Under the pieces are notes generated by a model. That model searched no databases. It saw only the letters and a list, made by a program, of their open reading frames with translations, and was not told where the DNA came from. Below, one piece after another: positions 30,172 to 38,957 of a DNA stretch of 64,000 bases. Location of the stretch: the NCBI RefSeq assembly GCF_011174775.1, contig NZ_JAANHS010000003.1, positions 1 through 64,000 on the forward strand. Reading direction: 5' to 3'. The stretch's first letter is position 1, and each line of letters starts with the position of its first letter. A program made the translations under genes and the position numbers. This DNA is from Rhodobacter calidifons (GTDB lineage: Bacteria; Pseudomonadota; Alphaproteobacteria; Rhodobacterales; Rhodobacteraceae).

Positions 30172-31380
30172 TCACAGGAAACTCCGCCCCGGCCCCAAGG
30201 CCGCCACCCCCAGATGCGCCGCGACACTCGCCCCGACATCCGCGAACCCGCACAGGCCCAGGTCGCGCGCCCCGACACCCCAGCCCAGGACCGGCACCCT
30301 CTCGCGCGTGTGCTCGGTGCCGCGCCAGGTCGGATCGTTGCCGTGGTCGGCGGTGAAGATCGCAAGGTCTCCCGGCCGCAACTGCGCGAAAAAGCGCGGC
30401 AAACCCGCATCGAACCACTCAAGCGCGCGGGCATATCCGGCGACGTCGCGCGGATGGCCATACAGCGTGTCGAACTCGACGAAGTTCGCAAAGGTCAAGC
30501 TGCCCGGCTCTGCCTCGGCCCCCAGCCGCACCAGATGTTCGAAAAGATCATGGTCGGATTTTCCCTTGTGCAAGACTCCGATCCCCCGCATCGAGAAGAT
30601 GTCGCCGATCTTGCCGATCCCGTGCGTCGCCCGTCCCGCCTCTGACACCCAGTCCAGCAGCGTGGGCGAGGGCGGCGCGATGGCGAAGTCCCTGCGGTTC
30701 GCGGTCCGCTTGAAATCGGCGCAGGTCCCGGTGAAGGGCCGCGCGATCACCCGGCCGACCTTCCGCGCGTGCAGCATCGGCGCCAGGTCCGCGCAGAGCT
30801 GCAAAAGCCGCTCCAGCCCGAAGGCCTCTTCATGCGCGGCGATCTGGAACACGCTGTCCGCACTGGTGTAGCAGATCGGCCAGCCGGTGCGCAGATGCGC
30901 CTCGCAATGCTCGGCGATGATCGGCACGCCCGAGGCATGGCAGTTGCCGAGGATCCCCTCGGTCCCGGCCAGACGGCAGACCTCGGCCACGATGTCGTCC
31001 GGGAAGGCCGGCACCCTGTCGGGGAAATAGGTCCAGTCCCAGGGCACCGGCACGCCTGCCAGTTCCCAATGCCCGGAGGGCGTGTCCTTGCCGCGCGACA
31101 CCTCGGTCGCCGCGCCCCACAGCCCCTGCGGGATCGCGTCCAGACCCGGCGTCGCGGCGCCCGAGGCCAGCCGGATCGCCGCGCCCAGACCCAGCCGGTC
31201 GAGGTTCGGCATCCGCAACGGACCGGACCGCCCGGCCTCGGCCCGGCCCTCGGCACAGGCCGCCGCGATATGGCCCAGCGTGTTCGCGCCCGCGTCCCCG
31301 AAGGCGGCCGCATCCGGCGCCCCGCCGCAACCCACGGAATCCATCACGATCAGAAAGGCGCGTCCCTGCACCTGGCCCAT
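30172..31380 (-). CDS. deoB: Phosphopentomutase
   Basis: 402 residues from ATG 31380 (MGQVQGRAFLIVMDSVG). Interconverts (deoxy)ribose 1- and 5-phosphate. Metal and nucleophile sites of the alkaline-phosphatase fold are visible: FLIVMDSVGCGGAPDA, the catalytic Thr in SRGKDTPSGHWE, and FTADHGNDPTW, TEHTRE. Third in the operon, one base after deoA ends. It feeds the pentose released by DeoA into central metabolism. Confidence 0.96.
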   Translation of the reverse strand: MGQVQGRAFLIVMDSVGCGGAPDAAAFGDAGANTLGHIAAACAEGRAEAGRSGPLRMPNLDRLGLGAAIRLASGAATPGLDAIPQGLWGAATEVSRGKDTPSGHWELAGVPVPWDWTYFPDRVPAFPDDIVAEVCRLAGTEGILGNCHASGVPIIAEHCEAHLRTGWPICYTSADSVFQIAAHEEAFGLERLLQLCADLAPMLHARKVGRVIARPFTGTCADFKRTANRRDFAIAPPSPTLLDWVSEAGRATHGIGKIGDIFSMRGIGVLHKGKSDHDLFEHLVRLGAEAEPGSLTFANFVEFDTLYGHPRDVAGYARALEWFDAGLPRFFAQLRPGDLAIFTADHGNDPTWRGTEHTRERVPVLGWGVGARDLGLCGFADVGASVAAHLGVAALGPGRSFL

Positions 31381-31381
31381 C

Positions 31382-32692
31382 TCAGCCGATCCTCTTCTGC
31401 ACCAGCGGCGGCTCTTCCGGCGCCTCTGCCGTGATGACATAGGCCGCCTGCACGGCCTTGACCGCGGCCCGCGCCGCATCCTCGGTCACCGCGTGCACCA
31501 TGGCGATCGGAACGCCCGCCCCCGCCTCTTCGCCGATCCCGGCCAGGTCCGACAGCCCCACGGACGGATTGACCCGATCCCCCTCGCGCAGCCGGCCCCC
31601 GCCCAGATGCACGACCGCCAGCCCCAGCGCCTCGCAATCGATCTGCGCCACATAGCCGTCCGTCAGCGCGGGAACCTCCAGCATCACCGGGGCCGAGGGC
31701 AGCCGGTCAGGCCAGCGGTCGACGAAATCGGCCGGCCCGCCCTGCGCCACCACCATGCGCCCGAAACATTCGGCCGCGGCCCCCGACTCCAGGGCCTGGG
31801 CGATGCGCCCGGCGCCGTCCTCGGCATCGCTGGCCAGACCTGCCAGCGCCAGCGCCTCGCCGCCCAGCGCCACGGTGACATCCCACAGCGCCACGTTGAC
31901 CGACGTGCCGGTCAGCGTCTCCATCACCTCGATCACCTCCAGCGCGTTGCCCGCCGCGGTTGCCAGGGGCTGCGACATGTCGGTGATCAGCGCGCTGGTC
32001 ATGCAGCCGGCCCCCTGCGCCGTGGACACCAGCGCGCGGGCCAGATCCTCGGCCTGGGCTGCGGTCTTCATGAAGGCACCCGAGCCGCATTTGACGTCCA
32101 GCACCAGCGCCTCCAGCCCCGCCGCCAGCTTCTTGGACAGGATCGAGGCGGTGATGAGGTCGATGCTCTCGACCGTGCCCGAGACATCGCGGATCGCGTA
32201 AAGCCGCCGGTCCGCCGGGGCGAGGTCGGTCGAGGCCGCGACGATGGCGCAATGCACCTCGGCCATCTGCCGGCGCAGCGCGGATTCGGACAGGCCGGTG
32301 CGAAAGCCCGGAATGGCTTCCAGCTTGTCCAGCGTCCCCCCGGTATGGCCCAGCCCCCGGCCCGAGATCATCGGCACATAGGCGCCGCAGACCGCCAGCG
32401 CCGGGGCGAGCAGAAGCGAAGTGCAATCGCCGATCCCGCCCGTGGAATGCTTGTCCACCACCGGACCCGGCAGGTTCCAGGCAAGGGTCTTGCCGCTGTC
32501 CCGCATGCCCCGGGTCAGGGCCACCCGCCCCTCCTCGCCCAGGCCCTTCAGCAGGACCGCCATCGCGAAGGCGCCCGCCTGTGCATCCGTCACCTCGCCC
32601 GAGGCAAGCCCGGCCGCGAACCAGCGCAGATCCTCGGGCGCCGGTCGCCGGCCGTCCCGGATGGCCGCGATGATGGCGCGCGCGTCGGTCAC
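31382..32692 (-). CDS. deoA: Thymidine phosphorylase
   Basis: 436 residues. Cleaves thymidine/deoxyuridine with phosphate to base and deoxyribose 1-phosphate. Marks: KHSTGGIGDCTSLLLAP, the signature SGRGLGHTGGTLDKLE, and DVKCGSGAFMKT. Length matches E. coli DeoA (440). Start overlaps the cdd stop (ATGA). Second gene of the salvage operon. Confidence 0.96.
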   Translation of the reverse strand: MTDARAIIAAIRDGRRPAPEDLRWFAAGLASGEVTDAQAGAFAMAVLLKGLGEEGRVALTRGMRDSGKTLAWNLPGPVVDKHSTGGIGDCTSLLLAPALAVCGAYVPMISGRGLGHTGGTLDKLEAIPGFRTGLSESALRRQMAEVHCAIVAASTDLAPADRRLYAIRDVSGTVESIDLITASILSKKLAAGLEALVLDVKCGSGAFMKTAAQAEDLARALVSTAQGAGCMTSALITDMSQPLATAAGNALEVIEVMETLTGTSVNVALWDVTVALGGEALALAGLASDAEDGAGRIAQALESGAAAECFGRMVVAQGGPADFVDRWPDRLPSAPVMLEVPALTDGYVAQIDCEALGLAVVHLGGGRLREGDRVNPSVGLSDLAGIGEEAGAGVPIAMVHAVTEDAARAAVKAVQAAYVITAEAPEEPPLVQKRIG

Positions 32693-33081
32693 GTCCGCTC
32701 TATGTGCGCGGTCGAGAAGACCCCGGGCAGCAGCTCGGCCACGGTCATCACCTTCTGCTTGCCATCGGTGGTGCAGAGCGTGACCCTGACGTCCTGGTCT
32801 GCGAACTCGGCGATCTTCTGGCGGCAGCCGCCGCAGGGGGGCACCGGCTCCGGGCTGTCGGCGATGACGCAGAGCTCGGCGATCCGGGTGTCGCCGGCCG
32901 CGATCATTGCCGCGATGGCGCCCGCCTCGGCGCAGGTGCCTTCGGGATAGGCCACGTTTTCCACGTTGCAGCCCACATGCACCGCGCCGGAGGTGGACCG
33001 CAGCGCCGCCCCGACCTTGAACCGCGAATAGGGCGCATAAGCCCGTTCCCGCACCGCCGTTGCAGCCTCAAGCAGCGTCAT
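32689..33081 (-). CDS. cdd: Cytidine deaminase
   Basis: 130 residues, the small tetrameric type. Converts cytidine/deoxycytidine to uridine/deoxyuridine. Zinc site TCAEAGAIAA (Cys50, Glu52) and PPCGGCRQ (Cys83, Cys86); nucleoside-binding NVENVAYPEG. First gene of the operon. I prefer ATG 33081 (MTLLEAATAV) since AGGGGGTGG precedes it; ATG 33102 would place seven codons inside the operator-like palindrome. Confidence 0.94.
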   Translation of the reverse strand: MTLLEAATAVRERAYAPYSRFKVGAALRSTSGAVHVGCNVENVAYPEGTCAEAGAIAAMIAAGDTRIAELCVIADSPEPVPPCGGCRQKIAEFADQDVRVTLCTTDGKQKVMTVAELLPGVFSTAHIERT

Positions 33082-33094
33082 CGCCACCCCCTGT

Positions 33095-33110
33095 TTGACC
33101 ATTTGGTCAG
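33095..33110 (-). promoter_or_regulatory. RutR-like operator in front of the salvage operon
   Basis: The plus strand reads TTGACCA-TT-TGGTCAG: a palindrome TGACCA/TGGTCA with a 2-base centre. The E. coli RutR consensus is TTGACCAnnTGGTCAA, so 13 of 14 defined bases agree. RutR is a TetR-type regulator released by uracil or thymine. It lies 14 bases upstream of the cdd start. On the minus strand a weak promoter, TTGCGG-N17-CACACT, ends next to it. The regulator gene is not in the window. Confidence 0.75.
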
Positions 33111-33154
33111 AGTGTGATGCCCCGACGCGATTTCCGCAAGCCGGGTGTGCCCGT

Positions 33155-33212
33155 CGTGCGCCTTCGGCGTCTCCTCGCGCCGGATCCCGACGAGAAGCCG
33201 AAGGCGCACGAG
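33155..33212 (-). repeat. Dispersed 3'-end repeat, copy B, with full inverted arms
   Basis: CGTGCGCCTTCGGC (33155-33168) and its exact complement GCCGAAGGCGCACG (33197-33210) face each other 28 bases apart, giving a 14-bp stem with imperfect extension inward. It begins seven bases after the VOC-bicupin stop codon. The best-preserved copy of the family. It also separates the bicupin transcript from the cdd promoter, so it may serve as a terminator. Confidence 0.8.
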
Positions 33213-33218
33213 GAGGCG

Positions 33219-34298
33219 CTAGCGTTCCACCACCCGAGTCGCCGGGTTGCCGGGCAGCGTCACTTCCAGAAGTTCGAGGTCGCCGGTCGGCTCGGAATAG
33301 CGCGTCGCCATGGCCGGAGGGATCACGAAGGCATCGCCCGGTGACAGGCGGAACGGGTCCTTCCCCTCGCCCTCCAGCACCATCCCGCCCCGCATCACGA
33401 AGGTGAACAGGATGTCGCCCTCATGCACCGTCCAGGGCGCCTCGCCCGACGGGCGCGCGACCATCACCGATGCAACGCCCTTCGTCGCCGCGTTGATCCC
33501 CGTATCCCGCGCCTCGAAGCCGGGGATGCGGAAGGGCCGGAACACCCCCTTCGCCCCGATGTCATGCACGAACCGCTGCCCCTCCCATTCCCGGTCGGGC
33601 CAGTAGTGCGGCGTGGGCAGCTGCATCTCGTGGTCGATCTCGGTCACATGCTCGGCCGGAACCCCGATCTCCACCACCTGCACGCCTTCCGAATGCAGCA
33701 CCCTGTGGCGGATGCCCGGCGGCTGGATGAAGCAGTCGCCGGCATGGATGCGCCGCACATCGCCCTGATCCTCGTACAGAACATCCACCCAGCCCGCGAC
33801 GCAGAAGATCAGCTGGAAACCGACCCTGTGGAAATGCACCATGTCCGGCACCGGCCCGTCGGGCACGCGGATGTGGCTGGCGATCATCGCCCCGCCCAGT
33901 CGGCTGGGGATCAGGTCGCGGTATTCCATCCCCGCCCGCCCGATCACCCAGGGGGCCTGATCGGCCAGGCGCCGCACCACGAAGGCATGTTCGGTCGCGG
34001 GCGTGACGACCGGCGGGTTCAACTCGTCGATCTCCACCCGCGTCCCGTTCGGGGCCATCAGTTCTTTCGCCCCCCCGGCAAAACCCGGATCATCCGTCAG
34101 GATGCGGATCGTCCCCGGCGCCTCGGGCGCGCCTTTCTGGAGGCGCAGCCGCAGGCCGTGGCCCGACAGGACCGCCACCTCCGGGTTGTCGGCAGGAAAG
34201 ATCATGTCCAGCCGCATCCCCAGCGTTTTCGTGTAGAAGGGCAGATCCTCCCGCAGCTCCTGCGTCGGCAGGCGGATCTCGGCGCGTATTTCCGTCAT
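33219..34298 (-). CDS. VOC-bicupin fusion protein
   Basis: 359 residues from ATG 34298 (MTEIRAEIRLPTQELRED). Residues 1-100 look like a VOC/glyoxalase domain (LREDLPFYTKTLGMRLDMIF, VAVLSGHGLRLRLQ). Two cupin domains follow: about 130-215 (MVHFHRVGFQLIFCVAG, GDCFIQPPGIRHRVL) and about 270-350 (DILFTFVMRGGMVLEGEG, GDAFVIPPAM). The first cupin keeps His ligands; the second has few. Function unknown; an isomerase or dioxygenase on a small polar substrate is possible. Divergent from malic enzyme. Confidence 0.78.
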   Translation of the reverse strand: MTEIRAEIRLPTQELREDLPFYTKTLGMRLDMIFPADNPEVAVLSGHGLRLRLQKGAPEAPGTIRILTDDPGFAGGAKELMAPNGTRVEIDELNPPVVTPATEHAFVVRRLADQAPWVIGRAGMEYRDLIPSRLGGAMIASHIRVPDGPVPDMVHFHRVGFQLIFCVAGWVDVLYEDQGDVRRIHAGDCFIQPPGIRHRVLHSEGVQVVEIGVPAEHVTEIDHEMQLPTPHYWPDREWEGQRFVHDIGAKGVFRPFRIPGFEARDTGINAATKGVASVMVARPSGEAPWTVHEGDILFTFVMRGGMVLEGEGKDPFRLSPGDAFVIPPAMATRYSEPTGDLELLEVTLPGNPATRVVER

Positions 34299-34399
34299 TG
34301 TGGTCCCCGTGCTATGGCGGCATCGTGTCCGGCGCGCCGGTGATTTGCAAGCCGGGCCGGAAACGGCTTCAGGCAAAGCCGCATTGGCGGGGCGGGAAA

Positions 34400-34421
34400 G
34401 ATGGTTTAACGCTGAACCATC
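34400..34421. promoter_or_regulatory. Inverted repeat upstream of malic enzyme
   Basis: GATGGTT (34400-34406) and AACCATC (34415-34421) are exact complements with eight bases between, 16 bases before the maeB start codon and just before its ribosome site (GGGAGGAAC). Could be an operator for the maeB or bicupin promoter, or a leader hairpin. Confidence 0.5.
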
Positions 34422-34437
34422 TTCGCGGGAGGAACGG

Positions 34438-36717
34438 ATGGACGAGGCTCGGCACGACAACGCGCGGCAGGCGGCACTGGATTACCACGAGTTTCCAAAG
34501 CCCGGGAAGCTGGAGATCCGCGCCACGAAGCCGCTGGCCAACGGTCGCGACCTGGCCCGGGCCTATTCCCCGGGGGTCGCCGAGGCCTGCCTGGAGATCA
34601 AGGCCGACCCGGCAACGGCCAGCCGCTACACCTCGCGCGGGAATCTGGTCGCGGTCATCTCGAACGGCACCGCCGTCCTCGGCCTTGGCAACATCGGCGC
34701 ACTGGCCGCGAAGCCGGTGATGGAGGGCAAGGCGGTCCTGTTCAAGAAATTCGCCAACATCGACTGTTTCGACATCGAGGTGAACGAACCCGACCCGGTG
34801 AAGCTGGCCGAAATCGTCTGCGCGCTGGAGCCGACCTTCGGCGCGGTGAACCTTGAGGACATCAAGGCCCCCGACTGCTTCATCGTCGAAAAGCTGTGCC
34901 GGGAACGGATGAACATCCCCGTCTTCCACGACGACCAGCACGGCACCGCGATCGTCGTGGGGGCGGCGGCCACCAACGCGATGATCGTCGCGGGCAAGCG
35001 GTTTCAGGATATCAAGGTCGTCTCGACCGGCGGCGGGGCGGCGGGGATCGCCTGCCTCGAGATGCTGGTGAAACTGGGGGTCAGGCGCCAGAACATCTGG
35101 CTCTGCGACCTGGAAGGGCTGGTCTACAAGGGCCGCGAGGCGCAGATGACCCCGCAGAAGGCGGCCTTCGCCCAGGGGAACACCCCCGCCACCCTTTCCG
35201 ATGTCATCGCGGGCGCGGATCTGTTCCTCGGCCTCTCCGGCCCCGGCGTGCTGACGCCCGAGATGGTGGCGAAGATGGCTCCGAACCCGATCATCTTCGC
35301 GCTGGCCAACCCCACGCCGGAAATCCTGCCCGACGAGGCCCGCAAGGTCGCCCCCGGCGCGATCATCGCCACCGGGCGGTCGGACTTTCCGAACCAGGTC
35401 AACAACGTCCTCTGCTTTCCCTTCATCTTCCGGGGGGCGCTGGACGTGGGCGCCACCACGATCAACGACGCGATGGAACTGGCCTGCATCGAAGGCATCG
35501 CGGCCCTTGCCCGCGCCACCACCAGCGCCGAGGCCGCCGCCGCCTACCGGGGCGAGACCATGGCCTTCGGGGCCGACTATCTGATCCCGAAACCCTTCGA
35601 CCCCCGCCTGATCGGCACCGTCGCCAGCGCCGTCGCCCGGGCCGCGATGGAGACCGGTGTCGCCACCCGGCCCATTGCCGACCTCGACGCCTACAAGCGC
35701 AAGCTGGACGGCTCAGTGTTCAAGTCGGCGCTTCTCATGCGCCCGGTGTTCGAAGCCGCCCGCACCGCCTCGCGCCGGATCGTCTTTGCCGAAGGCGAGG
35801 ACGAACGTGTGCTGCGCGCGGCCAACGCGATCCTGGAAGAGACGACCGAAGTCCCGATCCTGATCGGCCGCCCCGAAGTGGTCGAGGCGCGCTGCGAACG
35901 CTTCGGCCTGCCGATCCGTCCGGGCCGCGACTTCCATCTGGTGAACCCGGAAAACGACCACCGCTACCGCGATTACTGGGGCACCTATCACGAACTGATG
36001 GCCCGGCGTGGCGTGACGCCCGACATCGCCCGGGCCGTGATGCGGACGAACTCGACCGCCATCGCCGCGATCATGGTGCACCGCGAGGAAGCCGACAGCA
36101 TGATCTGCGGCACCTTCGGGCAGTACAACTGGCACCTCGGCTATGTCCGCCAGATCCTGGCGCGTGGGGGGCTGCACCCGGTCGCGGCGCTGTCGCTGAT
36201 GATCCTGGAGGATGGACCGCTGTTCATCGCCGATACCCATGTGCATTCCGAGCCGACCCCGGCCCAGATCATGGAAACGGTGATCGGCGCCGCGCGCCAT
36301 GTCCGCCGCTTCGGCATCACGCCCAAGATCGCGCTCTGCACCCAGTCGCAGTTCGGCAACATGGACAACGCCAGCGCCCGCCGGATGCGCGAGGCGCTGG
36401 AGCTGCTGGACCTGCGCGAGCCCGACTTCGCCTATGAGGGCGAGATGAACCTCGACGCCGCGCTCGACCAGTCGATCCGCGACCGCCTCTTGCCGGGGTC
36501 ACGCTACGAAGGGGCGGCAAACGTGCTGGTCTTTGCCTCAAGCGAAGTCGCCTCGGGCGTGCGCAACATCCTGAAGGTCAAGGCCGGGGGGCTGGAGGTC
36601 GGGCCGATCCTGATGGGCATGGGCAACAAGGCGCATGTGGTGACGCCCGCGATCACCGCGCGGGGCTTGCTGAACATGTCCGCCATCGCCGGGACGCCCG
36701 TGGCGCATTACGGCTGA
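34438..36717 (+). CDS. maeB: NADP-type malic enzyme with PTA-like C-terminal domain
   Basis: 759 residues from ATG 34438. Oxidative decarboxylation of malate to pyruvate. N-terminal malic enzyme part: [11 protein letters not shown], the catalytic/metal segment [14 protein letters not shown], dinucleotide-binding [18 protein letters not shown]. The C-terminal third (from about 430) resembles phosphotransacetylase ([23 protein letters not shown]-like [11 protein letters not shown]); in MaeB proteins this part is regulatory, responding to acetyl-CoA, not catalytic. Supplies NADPH and pyruvate; with PrpE downstream it suits growth on C3/C4 acids. Confidence 0.95.
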   Translation: MDEARHDNARQAALDYHEFPKPGKLEIRATKPLANGRDLARAYSPGVAEACLEIKADPATASRYTSRGNLVAVISNGTAVLGLGNIGALAAKPVMEGKAVLFKKFANIDCFDIEVNEPDPVKLAEIVCALEPTFGAVNLEDIKAPDCFIVEKLCRERMNIPVFHDDQHGTAIVVGAAATNAMIVAGKRFQDIKVVSTGGGAAGIACLEMLVKLGVRRQNIWLCDLEGLVYKGREAQMTPQKAAFAQGNTPATLSDVIAGADLFLGLSGPGVLTPEMVAKMAPNPIIFALANPTPEILPDEARKVAPGAIIATGRSDFPNQVNNVLCFPFIFRGALDVGATTINDAMELACIEGIAALARATTSAEAAAAYRGETMAFGADYLIPKPFDPRLIGTVASAVARAAMETGVATRPIADLDAYKRKLDGSVFKSALLMRPVFEAARTASRRIVFAEGEDERVLRAANAILEETTEVPILIGRPEVVEARCERFGLPIRPGRDFHLVNPENDHRYRDYWGTYHELMARRGVTPDIARAVMRTNSTAIAAIMVHREEADSMICGTFGQYNWHLGYVRQILARGGLHPVAALSLMILEDGPLFIADTHVHSEPTPAQIMETVIGAARHVRRFGITPKIALCTQSQFGNMDNASARRMREALELLDLREPDFAYEGEMNLDAALDQSIRDRLLPGSRYEGAANVLVFASSEVASGVRNILKVKAGGLEVGPILMGMGNKAHVVTPAITARGLLNMSAIAGTPVAHYG

Positions 36718-36722
36718 CCGTT

Positions 36723-36783
36723 CCTCGTGCGCCTTCGGCTTCTCGTCGCCGGACCCGAGCGAGGAGGGACGAAGTCCACGACG
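36723..36783 (+). repeat. Dispersed 3'-end repeat, copy C
   Basis: Core CTCGTGCGCCTTCGGC (36724-36739), then TTCTCGTCGCCGGA, starting six bases after the maeB stop codon. Read in the same direction, copy B has CTTCTCGTCGGGATCCGG at this place. The second arm (GAGGAGGGACGAAGTCCACGA) is degraded relative to copy B. Confidence 0.7.
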
Positions 36784-36805
36784 AGCGAATCGGCCGGGCG
36801 CAGGC

Positions 36806-36862
36806 TTTGCAAACTCGCCGGCTCGGGCAGCACGGCTTTTCCCGATCCGAGAACTTTGCAAA
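36806..36862 (+). promoter_or_regulatory. Two TTTGCAAA boxes upstream of prpE
   Basis: TTTGCAAA occurs at 36806-36813 and 36855-36862, each preceded by C, in the leader region of prpE; a weaker relative, GCAAATTCTGCAAAA, follows at 36881-36895. The 8-mer is self-complementary and rare in such GC-rich DNA. From memory, ScfR-family regulators of propionyl-CoA metabolism in Rhodobacter sphaeroides (PccR) bind paired TTTGCAAA sites, though with a much shorter gap between boxes than the 41 bases here. Confidence 0.55.
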
Positions 36863-36984
36863 TCCTGCCGTCCGCTGTCGGCAAATTCTGCAAAACTGCC
36901 GCACGCCGCTATCGGTAACACCGTTGCGCGACCGGCATTCCTTCGCATACCACCAGCGCAGTGCATCAGCGGGGGGAGATCGCG

Positions 36985-38871
36985 ATGAGCTATGCTCAGG
37001 TTTACGGCCAGTGGCAGCAGGATCCGGAGGGCTTCTGGCTTTCCGCCGCAGGGGGCATCGACTGGGTGCAAAAGCCCACGAAGGCGCTGGATGACAGCCG
37101 CGCCCCGCTTTACGAATGGTTCACCGACGCCGAAGTGAACACCTGCTGGAACGCCGTCGACCGCCATGTCGTCGCCGGACGCGGCAAACAGCCCGCCATC
37201 ATCCACGACAGCCCGGTCACCGGCACCAGGCACACCATCACCTATGCCGAGTTGCAGGACCGCGTCTCCCGCCTCGCCGGTGCGCTGAAGGCCAGGGGCA
37301 TCCAGAAGGGCGATCGCATCATCATCTACATGCCGATGGTCCCCGAAGCGCTGGAGGCGATGCTCGCCTGCGCCCGGCTTGGCGCGATCCATTCCGTCGT
37401 CTTCGGCGGCTTTGCGGCGCATGAACTCGCCGTCCGCATCGACGACTGCACCCCGAAGGCGATCATCTCTGCCTCCTGCGGGATCGAACCCAGCCGCGTG
37501 GTCCACTACAAGCCGCTCCTCGATGCCGCCATCGACCAGGCCAGCCACAAGCCCGACTTCTGCGTGATCTTCCAGCGCGAGCAGGAAGTGGCGAAACTGA
37601 CCGAAGGCCGCGATCTCGACTGGCACGAATTCCAGCACGGCGTTGCCCCCGCCGACTGCACCCCGGTCGCGGGCAATCACCCGGCCTATATCCTCTACAC
37701 CTCCGGCACCACCGGCGCGCCCAAGGGCGTCGTCCGCCCCACCGCCGGGCATCTGGTGGCGCTGAACTGGACCATGCGCGCGATCTACAATGTGGGCGCG
37801 GGCGACGTGTTCTGGGCCGCCTCCGACGTCGGCTGGGTCGTCGGCCACAGCTACATCTGCTATGGCCCCCTGATCGCGGGCTGCACCACCGTGGTCTATG
37901 AAGGCAAACCCGTCGGGACCCCCGACGCCGCCGCCTTCTGGCGCGTCATCAACGAACACAAGGTGCGCAGCTTCTTCACCGCGCCCACCGCCCTTCGCGC
38001 CATCAAGCGCGACGACCCGGACGGGAAACTGGTCCCGCCGCTCCCCACGCTCCAGGCCCTGTTCCTTGCCGGAGAACGCGCCGACCCCGACACGATCCAC
38101 TGGGCGCAGACCCATCTGAAGGTCCCGGTGATCGACCATTGGTGGCAGACCGAAACCGGCTATGCCATCGCCGCGAACCCCCTTGGCATCGAACAGCTGC
38201 CGGTCAAGATCGGCTCGCCGTCCGTGCCCATGCCCGGCTTCGACGTGCAGGTGCTGGACGAAGGCGGCCACCCGGTTTCCCCCGGCACCCTTGGTGCCAT
38301 CGCGATCAGGCTGCCGCTGCCCCCCGGGACGCTCCCCACCCTCTGGAACGCCGAGGACCGCTTCCGCAAATCCTACCTGACCCATTTCCCCGGCTATTAC
38401 GAGACGGGCGACGCCGGTTACGTGGACGCCGACGGCTACCTTTACATCATGGCCCGCACCGATGACGTCATCAACGTCGCCGGCCACCGCCTGTCCACCG
38501 GCGCGATGGAAGAGGTTCTGGCCGGCCACAAGGACGTCGCCGAATGTGCCGTGATCGGGGTCGCCGACGAGTTGAAGGGCCAATCGCCGCTGGGCTTCCT
38601 CTGCCTGAACAAGGGGTGCAACCGCCCGCATGACGAGGTGGTCAGGGAATGCGTGCAGCTGGTGCGCGACCAGATCGGCCCCGTCGCCGATTTCAAGCGC
38701 GCCGTGGTGGTGGACCGCCTGCCCAAGACGCGATCGGGCAAGATCCTGCGTGGCACGATGGTCAAGATCGCCGACGGCCAGCCGTGGAAGATGCCCGCGA
38801 CGATCGACGACCCGGCGATCCTGGACGAGATCGCCCGGGCGTTGCAATCCCTGGGTCTCGCGCGCGGCTAG
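36985..38871 (+). CDS. prpE: Propionyl-CoA synthetase
   Basis: 628 residues from ATG 36985, preceded by GGGGGGAG. AMP-forming acyl-CoA ligase: activates propionate with ATP and CoA. P-loop YTSGTTGAPKGVVR, WWQTETGY, YETGDAGYVDADGY, and the acylatable lysine in PKTRSGKILRG. Overall sequence (SYAQVYGQWQQDPEGFW start; length about 628) is of the PrpE/AcsA type; the valine/tryptophan pocket differences cannot be judged by eye, but the N-terminus is PrpE-like. Acetyl-CoA synthetase is the alternative. Confidence 0.9.
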   Translation: MSYAQVYGQWQQDPEGFWLSAAGGIDWVQKPTKALDDSRAPLYEWFTDAEVNTCWNAVDRHVVAGRGKQPAIIHDSPVTGTRHTITYAELQDRVSRLAGALKARGIQKGDRIIIYMPMVPEALEAMLACARLGAIHSVVFGGFAAHELAVRIDDCTPKAIISASCGIEPSRVVHYKPLLDAAIDQASHKPDFCVIFQREQEVAKLTEGRDLDWHEFQHGVAPADCTPVAGNHPAYILYTSGTTGAPKGVVRPTAGHLVALNWTMRAIYNVGAGDVFWAASDVGWVVGHSYICYGPLIAGCTTVVYEGKPVGTPDAAAFWRVINEHKVRSFFTAPTALRAIKRDDPDGKLVPPLPTLQALFLAGERADPDTIHWAQTHLKVPVIDHWWQTETGYAIAANPLGIEQLPVKIGSPSVPMPGFDVQVLDEGGHPVSPGTLGAIAIRLPLPPGTLPTLWNAEDRFRKSYLTHFPGYYETGDAGYVDADGYLYIMARTDDVINVAGHRLSTGAMEEVLAGHKDVAECAVIGVADELKGQSPLGFLCLNKGCNRPHDEVVRECVQLVRDQIGPVADFKRAVVVDRLPKTRSGKILRGTMVKIADGQPWKMPATIDDPAILDEIARALQSLGLARG

Positions 38872-38909
38872 TGTGAAATCGGCTGGACAGGCCGCCCGAT
38901 CCCCGGCAA

Positions 38910-38928
38910 TCTTTGCATTATGCAAAGA
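38910..38928. promoter_or_regulatory. 19-base perfect palindrome upstream of the HPt gene
   Basis: TCTTTGCAT-T-ATGCAAAGA: nine-base arms with a single central T, 39 bases after the prpE stop and 29 bases before the HPt start. It shares TTTGCA/TGCAAA with the boxes upstream of prpE. Position fits an operator over the HPt-regulator promoter; it could also form a weak hairpin in RNA. Confidence 0.6.
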
Positions 38929-38957
38929 GGGCTTTCGCATTTCGGGACGATTCGTGC

